Below, in pieces: positions 56,662-64,000 of a stretch of 64,000 nucleotides of DNA. Position numbers and translations under genes: made by a program. The notes under the pieces are model-generated. The model had not been told where the DNA came from and did not search any database. It saw nothing but the letters and a program-made list of their open reading frames with translations. Location of the stretch: NCBI GenBank assembly GCA_030770425.1, contig JASJFT010000040.1, forward strand, positions 231,251 to 295,250, written 5' to 3'. Position 1 is the stretch's first letter; each line of letters opens with the position of its first letter. Origin of the DNA: Darksidea phi. Taxonomy: Eukaryota > Ascomycota > Dothideomycetes > Pleosporales > Lentitheciaceae.

Positions 56662-57229
56662 AACGTGCCTCACCGGGGAACGCGCGCTGGGGATCTACTG
56701 TATTAACCCTATTTAAGGACGGTGCGGCCCGCGCCTGGGTGGAAACACGAGCGCCTGCTTAGATCATGTCCGCTTTGAACATATTGGCACACGGGGAGAG
56801 AAACATTGCAGCGCCGTCGTGGACCCTATCAGGGGCAGCCTGCGACTTCGTGTTCCGCAGCTGACCCGTGTCTAGTTTCTAGTTCAGCCAATGCGTAGAA
56901 TAGACACAATGATTTCGCCAATCCGATATCGCTTTTACGCGCTAATGGACGGTGCCGCAACGGGAGTTCTTCACGGGCACCCCAATAAGAGATTTAGCGT
57001 CTGTGCTAGAAACGACGCCGTGAGACGGCATACACCAATGGAGACCCGGAATTCGACGCCAGCGCGTCCTACACTTGCTAAAATCAATACTAATTGTACG
57101 CAAACCGTGTGCAATCGTCGGACAGCCCAGAAGCTACGCCTAAGGCCGAAACGGCGCCAGCTGTCGGCGTTAGCTACCTCAGCGTACACCCTGCCACCCC
57201 CTCTAGCTCGGAACCGTACACTTATCAGC
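56662..57229. other. Promoter region and left flank of the pogo remnant
   Basis: Upstream of the membrane protein gene. A 149-codon plus frame (56891-57340) includes the start of the transposase remnant at its end; its first part has no family features and I do not call it a gene. Confidence 0.45.
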
Positions 57230-58821
57230 CAGCGTAAGAAACTCAGTATTATACGCTACTTCCTAAATCATCGAACATACGAGCAAAACGTCGCCCTAGG
57301 TATCGATCAGAAGCAGCCGTGCCTTGAAGGACTCAAATAAGATGGGCCCTGCCGGCCGCCGACGCAGGCAGAAGCTTCGCAATAGTTTCTTGTCCCTCCT
57401 GGAATGTGCGCTAATATCTGGGCTACGCGTCATACAATAATAGGCCTCTCGCAGAGTAGTAGACGGAACGATTAATCGACGGGGCGAGAGAGGTAAGCAA
57501 ACCTAGAGGTTAGGCTTATACGTCAGTTTATTAATTGGCGACAGCAGAATCGACGGTTTTTGAAACCCTGATTCAGACGCCGAGCTTGAATAATCTATGA
57601 GACGCTGTACAAGGGGGTGTTAATAGGGATGGCAGGACACTCACCTTTCTCTTTTCTACTGGCTGGTTTAACAGGTTTTGTCAGCGCTGGGACGTCGGTT
57701 TCCGTAGGTTAGCTCATACGGCTAGTAAATTACCCTCTACGTACGAAAAGCATGTCAATAGCTTCCTATGCTTTGTCCGTCGGAACAGCTAGGCGCTGCC
57801 AACAGGGCGACTCTCGGAGCTAGTTACCTGACAGGATAACTATCGGCGATACGCACCCTCGAATATACTCAATATGGATGAGGTGCCTATACCTTTTAAG
57901 TTCTTTGACGGCTCCACATATACTCTAATTGGCGAGAAATTAGTAAGCGGCTCTGTAGGAAACAGCTCATTGAGTAAACGCCAGGCGACGTTAGTATTAT
58001 ACATATTCAATAAAGGCGTCTGTCGAATCAAGCCGAAACTGATTTTTCACGGCAAGCCCGGGGGGAGGGTGGTACTCACCGAAAAAGCTCTATACGGCCC
58101 GCGGGTTACAGTGGAGTTCAATGAAACTGCGTATAACAATGAGGGACTATTCCTAAAGTGGGTGGAAGAGGAGCTACTATTACCTAAGATCCTAGGCGGG
58201 CCGTCATTTCATAAGACACCTACCGTACTCGAAAAACTGCGTCAGAATAGGATATTGCCGACACTGATACAGGCAGGATGTATGGGGCTATTGCAACCCT
58301 TGGACGTCGCAATAAACAAGCCCTTCCAGGAGTGGTTGCGATAGGCGCTCGACGAAGTACTGGAGGAGGTGGATGACTATGAGCTAAGTAGGGCAGCTGT
58401 CGCGAATCGTCGTATTGCCGTCAACAAAGCTGTGGGTATAGCTTTTGATAGGCTGAAGGAAAGCGTAGACTTGATAGTGTTATCTTTTGTCTATGCAGGC
58501 ATCTCAATATGCTTCTATAGCTGCGTAGACTCACTTATTCAGATCAAGGACCGAACAGCTGTCGACTTGAGTGGGTGGGCGTACGCGCCAGCAGGTAATA
58601 CGCCTGAAGCTCTAGTTAAGAAAGAGGAACCTGAAATAGCTTGGGGGCCATTTGCTGAGTACGAGGGCGAGTTTATATATAAGGGCGACTCCCTCGCAGA
58701 GCGTACGCGATACTATCAGGGCTTTGGGGCTATCGCTGATCTGAAGGCTGTCTGTAGAGCTCGTAGTCTTAAGGGCTTTTCGAATCTCTGTCGGGCGGAC
58801 CTCATTCAGTTTCTCGTATAA
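57230..58821 (+). pseudogene. Fungal pogo-like DDE transposase, inactivated
   Basis: Pieces in order: HTH-like start KKLSIIRYFLNHRTYEQN (57236 on), a second HTH part RPPTQAEASQ (57353 on), the CENP-B-type HTH piece GWFNRFCQRWDVGFRRL (57659 on) and KLPSTYEKHVNSFLCFV, then NMDEVPIPFKFFDGSTYT from 57869, RQATLVLYIFNKGVCRI, FNETAYNNEGLFLKWVEEEL, SFHKTPTVLEKLRQNRILP and LLQPLDVAINKPFQEWLR. Stops interrupt the N-terminal half and there is a TAG at 58342-58344. Between GG and SFHKT the conserved LLVMD-type stretch is missing, so the second catalytic Asp is lost although the first (MDE) and third (PLD) survive. The C-terminal frame runs to 58821. It cannot be active. Confidence 0.88.
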
Positions 58822-58982
58822 GCTGGTAGCCTAGGGTCTCATGACTCACCGATTGAGGCAGACCACGCGCCGGCGGCAGGATGCGACGCAGTAGGTCAAA
58901 TAGAGTAGGACGGTGAGGTTATAGGTGGCGTTATTAGTATTAAGGGCAATAGCTATTGAGAGAAAACGTAGTGATCACTACG

Positions 58983-59145
58983 GTTCCGAGTACCCCTAAT
59001 ATAGGGGGAGTAGGAATCCTAAATAAGGGGGTTAGACCCTAATTAGAGGGGGTAGGAACCCTAAATTAGAACGATACCCCCTTAATTAGGGTCTCGTCGA
59101 ACTTTAATTTAGGGGTATCCTTCCTATATTAAGAGTACTCGAAAC
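58983..59145. repeat. 163-bp fold-back element with RIP-type arm differences
   Basis: 58983-59005 and 59123-59145 are inverted repeats of 23 bases that differ at three positions, all C-to-T type changes. The interior is itself made of inverted words (CCCTAATTAGAGGGGGTAGG and CCCCTTAATTAGGG), so the whole piece folds on itself. It may be the end of the pogo element or an independent MITE. Confidence 0.7.
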
Positions 59146-59594
59146 TATATATATATATATATACTATTATTATAATATAATACTAATACGTACTCTATCT
59201 CTAAATACTCTTAAAGATAATATATAATAATATATAGTCTTTATCTAAAAGACTTTAATATATATTTTACTAAGGTTATACCTTACTTTATATTTAACTT
59301 CTTCTATTTAGCTCTATTAAGAGGTCTATAATAGGAGTTAGTCGTAAATATCTCGTTCTATAAGTACCTAGATAACGAAGATATAAAATTTAAGCTTAAT
59401 CTTAATACTAAGACTATTTATATTAGTTACTATATAATTAGAAGTAATAATTTAAGTTTCGATATTTTAAGTATAATCTTTAAAAATAAAGTAAATATAT
59501 ACTACTTTATTAGTAGATAACTAAAAAAGGTAGAGTAATAGAGTCTAGGAAGATCTAGCGATATACTTTATTTAAAAAGAAGAGAAAACTTGTA
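59146..59594. other. Very AT-rich DNA, no gene
   Basis: TA-rich with (TA)n runs at 59147-59162, typical of RIP-degraded repeat DNA. No ORF of note. Confidence 0.6.
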
Positions 59595-59835
59595 TAAAAT
59601 ATATACAAGTTCCCGAGATTAGACGGGTAAAGAACGTTTAGGTTTCGGGCGTATAACCTCTATATCGTATCTCCGACGCTATCTCCGCTAACGGGTGGAA
59701 CCACCGTCCGTTCTCTCTACTTCATCACATGCGCCGCCCGCAGTACCCTGTCTCCTGGATGCGATAGGAAGCTAGCGCCTTCCCATGCTTGGACATCGTA
59801 CCTGCATCAACGAAAACTTGATTCGCTCGCCATCC
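59595..59835 (-). repeat. Dispersed repeat B, empty copy (inverted)
   Basis: Reverse complement of 52688-52805 joined directly to 53242-53371. Where the 436-bp element sits in the other copy, this one reads straight through (GGCGGCGCATGTGATG against GGCGTTGTA-element-TATGTGACG). It serves as the empty site for that insertion. Confidence 0.85.
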
Positions 59836-60197
59836 CACCCAGGGTGGGTACGACAAAGGGTTAGCGTCTTTCTTGATCTAGTCGGTCACCCAGCCTTCAT
59901 GCGAGCCTAAAGGGTAGTTTTGTGGTTTCTCATTCGGTATCTATGAAGGTTTCCAACTACCTAGTCATTGGTTTATAATCCCACGAGCTTATTTCTATAT
60001 ATGTTCGAAGCTTTAAATCCGGTAGGACCGTATCTCGTACAGAAAGCTATCTGTGTGAGCAAGTATAAGTAGTTCTAAGTTCCCATCAGGTCCGTTGCTC
60101 ACCACAGTCACATTAGCTGTTCGTTACAGTACTGGCTTTTCTTATTCACTAAGTCAATCACATATATATATCTTCTCCCCTACCACATCAACCCATT
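59836..60197. promoter_or_regulatory. Promoter region of the epimerase-like gene
   Basis: About 360 bases between the repeat and the start at 60198. A TA-rich run (CACATATATATATCTTC) at about 60159-60175 is a possible TATA element. No gene. Confidence 0.45.
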
Positions 60198-61151
60198 ATG
60201 TCTACCAAATCCATATTCATCACTGGAGGCTCAGGCTACATCGGTTCCACCGTCATTGAGTACGCCCTCGCCCAAGGCTACACCGTTACAGCCCTCTCTC
60301 GCAGCGAAACTAGCGATGACCATCTTCGCTCCCTCGGCGCCACTCCAGTTCGCGGCGACCTCAAAACCCATGATGTCCTCACCCGCGAAGCTTCCAAAGC
60401 TTCCGTTGTCATCAACATCGCCGACTCCATCGCCAGTGAATTCGGTAAGATCCTGCCAGAAGAGCGCTTCGCTATCAATAATGCCGGCATTGCCGCTCTC
60501 GCCAAGGGCATGAAGGGCAGTGGGAAGCCACTCGTACTAACTAGTGGGTCGTTGTATGCAAAGACGGATCCAGAAGGCAAGGAAACGGACGAAGACAGTC
60601 CGGGATGGCCGGAGGGCCACCCGTTTCACGGCGCTCATGAGAAAGTGAATCTGGCGTACAAGAATGATGGTGTTCGGGTTTGCTACATCAGACTCGCGCC
60701 GTATGTTTATGGCCGTGGAGGAAGCGGGGTGAAGCACTTAATGCAGAGGTTTGCCCAGGCTGGCGCAGGCATGTACATTGATGACGGCAAAGCGCACATT
60801 ACCACCGTTCACGTCGAGGACGCAGCACGCTTGTATCTCCTCCTCGCAGAGAACCCCAAAGCCGGAGGTAATTACAACGCCACGTCTGAGACCCATGTGA
60901 CGCAGGGCCAGCTCGCGGAGGCTATCAGCAATCAGATCGACGTCCCATGCCACGCGATGCCCTACAAAGTTGCTAGCGAGAAAATGGGAGCTTGGTTTGC
61001 GACGTTCCTGGCTAGCGACAACCGTGCTAGTAATAAGAAGGCTAGGGAGGAGCTGGGGTGGGAGATCAAAGCCGAGAAGGGGATTTTGGAGGATATTGCG
61101 ACGGGGAGTTATGTTGAGGTTGTAAAGGGGTTGAAGAAGGACGCTGCTTGA
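60198..61151 (+). CDS. NAD-dependent epimerase/dehydratase-like (atypical SDR)
   Basis: Intronless, 317 residues. The Rossmann start is IFITGGSGYIGSTVIEYALA (GGSGYIG at residues 10-16), then LGATPVRGDL, VVINIADS, SGSLYAKTD and PFHGAHEKVNLAY in place of a classical YxxxK, RLAPYVYGRGGSG and VHVEDAARLYLLLAE, and a C-terminal substrate part ending with NKKAREELGWEI. The VHVEDxAxLYxLALE-type and ARxELGW-type signatures fit the extended or atypical SDRs related to NAD(P)-binding epimerases and aldehyde reductases. The active-site Tyr-Lys pair is not obvious, which is common in atypical SDRs. Substrate unknown. It is an undamaged gene inside the repeat island, of normal base composition. Confidence 0.85.
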   Translation: MSTKSIFITGGSGYIGSTVIEYALAQGYTVTALSRSETSDDHLRSLGATPVRGDLKTHDVLTREASKASVVINIADSIASEFGKILPEERFAINNAGIAALAKGMKGSGKPLVLTSGSLYAKTDPEGKETDEDSPGWPEGHPFHGAHEKVNLAYKNDGVRVCYIRLAPYVYGRGGSGVKHLMQRFAQAGAGMYIDDGKAHITTVHVEDAARLYLLLAENPKAGGNYNATSETHVTQGQLAEAISNQIDVPCHAMPYKVASEKMGAWFATFLASDNRASNKKAREELGWEIKAEKGILEDIATGSYVEVVKGLKKDAA

Positions 61152-61376
61152 GTCATGGTGAGCTGTTGGGAACCTTACGGTGAATGGATGCTATTTAGCT
61201 TGCAGAGGAGTGTTTGGTAGATTAAGTACAGAACGTGCAAGAAGTAAAAGATGAAAAGTTCGAAATATGCGTCGAGAAGTCCGCACTATTGAAAATGTGA
61301 CACTAGAACCACAAACACCTCAACTTCAAGGGGGCCACGTTAGCCTTTTCCACAGCAAATGCTAACCCAGACCGTT
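61152..61376. other. Short convergent intergenic region
   Basis: Holds the 3' UTR of the epimerase-like gene and the end of the facing RING-like gene. No gene seen. Confidence 0.4.
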
Positions 61377-61544
61377 CTAATTCTCATAATCTCCCAAGAC
61401 CTCCCTATTCTGCCTCTGCTCATCCTTCTCAATCCCCAAATCTTCACTGCTCTCTTCAATGTCCTCCTCATCACTTTCGTAGCCTGATTCTTCTTCATTA
61501 TCGACTTCTTCTTCATTGTGGCCCGAATCTTCTCCATTCTCGAC
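61377..61544 (-). pseudogene. In-frame acidic extension after the stop of the RING-like gene
   Basis: Directly after TAA the frame reads VENGEDSGHNEEEVDNEEES, then GYESDEEDIEESSEDL and ends at TAG. Its composition continues the acidic tail, and the TAA stands where the local repeat (EEEVDN) has GAA, one base away. It looks like coding sequence cut off by a nonsense change or a tandem-repeat remnant in the 3' UTR. Confidence 0.5.
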
Positions 61545-62480
61545 TTATTCTTCGTCGTCGTCCGATTCCTCGCTGTGAGTCACCTCCATAAGCTCCTCGA
61601 ACTCCTCCTCCTCGTTCAACAAGTTTATCCCTCTTTGCCGCTCGAGCATAGCCCTGACACTGAGCTCCATGATCCTACGGACCTCTAAGCCTACTCCGTA
61701 TTCATACTCGAAGGTGTTTTCGCCCTGGAACACCGTCTTGAGATATTTGTCAGGGGACTTAATATTGGCCTCAAACCCACTACCCCTCTTGATAATCTTG
61801 CAGAACTCCGAATTGTAGATATGGCCATCCGTAGTACTATTGCTCTTCATAGTCCGAAAGAACTTGCAAATGTTGGCGTAAGCGGAAGCAGTAAGCGGAT
61901 CTCGCACGATCTTGATGAACGGTTGATGGGGCTCCAGTTCGTCATTGAGCATGAAAAACTTTCCCAAGTAACACCGCACAAAATTTGCAAAACTTGCTTC
62001 ATCATCGGAACCACATTTGAGGCTGACGAAAGGGTAGTCGAGCTCTTTCGGTAGAGCTGGCCGTTGGACGCGAGCCGCCAAGTCCATGATCAGCCGTGAT
62101 AGTATGCAAGCAAGCACGTCTCGAACCTCTTCATTCTCGAAGAACACAGTATCTTCTTCGCTCCAATTTTGCGTGAGGAGTCTGCGGAGCGGGAGGTTAG
62201 ATATCTCGCGTAATCGTCGGTTATATTCTTGAACAAGGCCCAGCTTTATGATGCGGTTGTTGAAGAACTTTCTGCGGCAGAAGGGGAGGTGGTCAAGACA
62301 GTGAAAGATCTCGAGGATGTGGGCAGGAATACCCTCATTTCCGGTGTCGAAATCGTCTTGGCAGATGGGGCAGCAAGTTTCTTCCTCTTTGAGCGTGGCA
62401 ATGTCAAGTTTTTGAACGTCCTGGGCGAGGAAGCCGTCTATGGCGGAGAAGGTGTGGTTTGGTGAAGCGTGGCTAGACAT
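61545..62480 (-). CDS. RING-like zinc-finger protein with acidic C-terminus
   Basis: 311 residues from the ATG at 62480 (MSSHASPNHTFSAIDGFLAQ). A RING-like start has CCPICQDDFDTGNEG, then HILEIFHCLDHLPFCRRKFF; the expected last CPxC pair is not evident, so the finger is incomplete or atypical. The middle is helical with YPFVSLKCGSDDEASFANFV and FEYEYGVGLEVRRIME, and the end is acidic (EEEEFEELMEVTHSEESDDD). The stop is TAA at 61547-61545. The same frame then stays open for another 57 codons of acidic sequence to TAG at 61379-61377, so the original protein may have been longer. Function unknown; similar genes often lie near repeats in fungal genomes. Confidence 0.7.
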   Translation of the reverse strand: MSSHASPNHTFSAIDGFLAQDVQKLDIATLKEEETCCPICQDDFDTGNEGIPAHILEIFHCLDHLPFCRRKFFNNRIIKLGLVQEYNRRLREISNLPLRRLLTQNWSEEDTVFFENEEVRDVLACILSRLIMDLAARVQRPALPKELDYPFVSLKCGSDDEASFANFVRCYLGKFFMLNDELEPHQPFIKIVRDPLTASAYANICKFFRTMKSNSTTDGHIYNSEFCKIIKRGSGFEANIKSPDKYLKTVFQGENTFEYEYGVGLEVRRIMELSVRAMLERQRGINLLNEEEEFEELMEVTHSEESDDDEE

Positions 62481-63384
62481 TTTATTGGTGACATTGCGGG
62501 TTCTGAAGGGGTGAAATGTCCTGTAAACTTGCTTTGGCTCTTTAGGCTTGAAGTAAGGTTATACCAGAAGATAGTGTGAAGCTAAGAAGGGAAAACAGGA
62601 AAATATATAGATGTAAAGAGACGCTAGCTTACAGAATTATATTTTCATTATACAGGAATCTTTTCAGTAACTTACCAAGGTTGGTCTCTATTGTTGAGGA
62701 TTCTATCTTGAAACGCTCAAGCAAAATGTGGTTATGGTTGACATCTTTGACAACTCTAGATCGGAATGCCACTAACCGATTCTCACCCTAAACTTGAATA
62801 AATACCTAGAAGGCGATCTTCTCAAATCTTTTTACGAATGAGATTGAACTTCTTTTGGGGCCTTATTCATGATGGAAGCGTTACTGAAGGCTTCCAAAAT
62901 ACCTGACCCGCCACCATTGTAAAAGCTCAGCGGCAAAAACATCTTCCTCAAGTGCATAGGCCAGATTCTAATATGTTTTGAGATGCCTCAATAGTGACGA
63001 TGTCGCTGGAAGCTACCCAGTTACCTGTTCCACTCAACGTCAAGACCATTTTCACATATCTACAACCACCGAGCCTACTTTAGCGAGAATAATGCCGGCA
63101 GGTTCTGACACCCTCGTGGTATCTCGACCGTGGAAACGCCATTAGCGGCCCTCCCGAAACTTGGCCCATTAGATAGCGAAATCTTTATTTTGAGCTTGCT
63201 TCTCACGCTTAATGCTCTATCTTCTACGTCAGGTATTAGCTCCCTTGATAGTCTAGTAAGAAGGCCGATTCCTCCTTCCTCAACCGTCTTTCCTATACAA
63301 GCTTTTCCTCCAGCCTACGCAGACGGAATAGCTACCTCTCGACGAAACGCCTATCCTCGTCATATAGGGCCTCGGACAGGAACA
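62481..63384. other. Intergenic, no gene seen
   Basis: Promoter of the RING-like gene and AT-rich DNA before the next repeat. Frames at 62576-62791 and 63130-63396 have no family features. Confidence 0.5.
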
Positions 63385-64000
63385 TGTTATAGGTAACTGC
63401 TAATAGCTATACGAGAATCCTGTCGCCGCTCGTTCCCTCGAATATATCTAACGTATAGTTGGTTTTATACTAAGAGTTATTATAATTAAGGAGCCCTATC
63501 GGCAGCACCTCCCGCCTATAGCGCCGGGGATGCTCCGCCGCGATATTCGAAAGGTTTAGAGCGCTGTACTCGAATAGGCTGTTGTACTCTAGTTCCTCCT
63601 ACTAAAGGACTAGGCGAACGATCGTTGGTAAAGACATGTAGTTGGTGGGTGTTAATAGTAAGTTTAAGGAAGAGGGAAGGAAGCTGGCTGAGGATAAGAG
63701 ATGGATGTAAGTAGGATACTGGTATTATCGTAGGTAATTTTTATACTATGGGTGGTAGTATAGGTGTGCTAACTCATCGCTACCGCTGTTGGTCTCCCAA
63801 CGCTCTATAGTTCGGCGGTACATGTTATTTCTCGTCGCCTCAATCCCCCAAGCAGGCTCTGTGGTTCGGCAGCACATGTCATTTCTCGTCGCCTCAATGT
63901 TCGAAACATCACCTCGTGGGTATTACTGTATACAGCTCTACAGCTCTATTATCGTGTATAAGGTGTGGGTATAGCACCTCTACTGTGTACAAACTCCTAC
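63385..64000 (-). repeat. Inverted partial copy of the dispersed repeat, runs off window
   Basis: Reverse complement of about 53444-54060: shared words include CTCTATTATCGTGTATAAGG, CGCTACCGCTGTTGGTCTCC and GAACGAGCGGCGACAGGATT. A short internal duplication around 63797-63895 repeats the TCTCGTCGCCTCAAT unit. This copy keeps more CA/TG than the 53-kb copy. The element continues past the right edge. Confidence 0.85.

Noticed and set aside
57600..57640. TA-CAAGGGGGTGTTAATAGG inside the pogo remnant as another end of the 52806 element
   Set aside because: It can be read in frame as part of the transposase remnant and no matching second end is found.

Overview
This window looks like nuclear DNA of a filamentous ascomycete (Pezizomycotina; Dothideomycetes is a guess). 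Reasons: spliceosomal introns of 41-70 nt with GT/AG ends, fungal-specific families (Erd1-like EXS protein, DUF7707-like GPI protein, fungal pogo transposase), and AT-rich repeats whose coding remnants are broken almost only by CAG/CAA-to-TAG/TAA changes, the signature of repeat-induced point mutation (RIP). I saw no tRNA, rRNA or CRISPR.

0-14 kb is mostly housekeeping: a partial C-terminus, an Erd1-like Golgi/ER membrane protein (-), a small three-exon membrane protein (+), a THO complex subunit 5-like protein (+), a 1468-aa SNF2/RING protein of the SHPRH/Irc20 group (+) and a four-exon DHA14-type MFS exporter (+). 14-18.5 kb is gene-poor and holds a 700-bp PIF/Harbinger-type element with TTA target duplications. 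18.5-21.3 kb has NAD-dependent glycerol-3-phosphate dehydrogenase (-) and a Cys-rich GPI protein (-).

23.7-34.4 kb is accessory and metabolic: a stand-alone A-T-R NRPS-like carboxylate reductase, a GH79 beta-glucuronidase-like enzyme, a single-pass membrane protein and a bicovalent-flavin BBE-type oxidase. They are 0.8-3 kb apart, without a transcription factor or transporter beside them, so I do not call a gene cluster. 35-48.8 kb returns to conserved genes: a Cys-rich membrane protein, mitoribosomal mS42/mS43-like Rsm26, a hidden four-exon COX23 gene that no single ORF shows, a 2OG-Fe(II) dioxygenase-like protein with an in-frame TGA six codons after an upstream ATG, and two RING proteins.

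49-64 kb is a repeat island containing a methyltransferase, a polytopic membrane protein, an NAD-dependent epimerase-like protein and a RING-like protein with a long acidic tail cut by a stop. The most unusual observation is here: a 436-bp TA-flanked inverted-repeat element (52806-53241) inserted in a repeat whose other copy (59.6-59.8 kb, opposite strand) is an empty site. The element carries a 99-codon frame with four perfect-length 18-codon repeats, interrupted almost only by stops that revert to Gln. Larger inverted repeat copies (53.44-54.05 kb and 63.4-64.0 kb) enclose a segment of about 9 kb.
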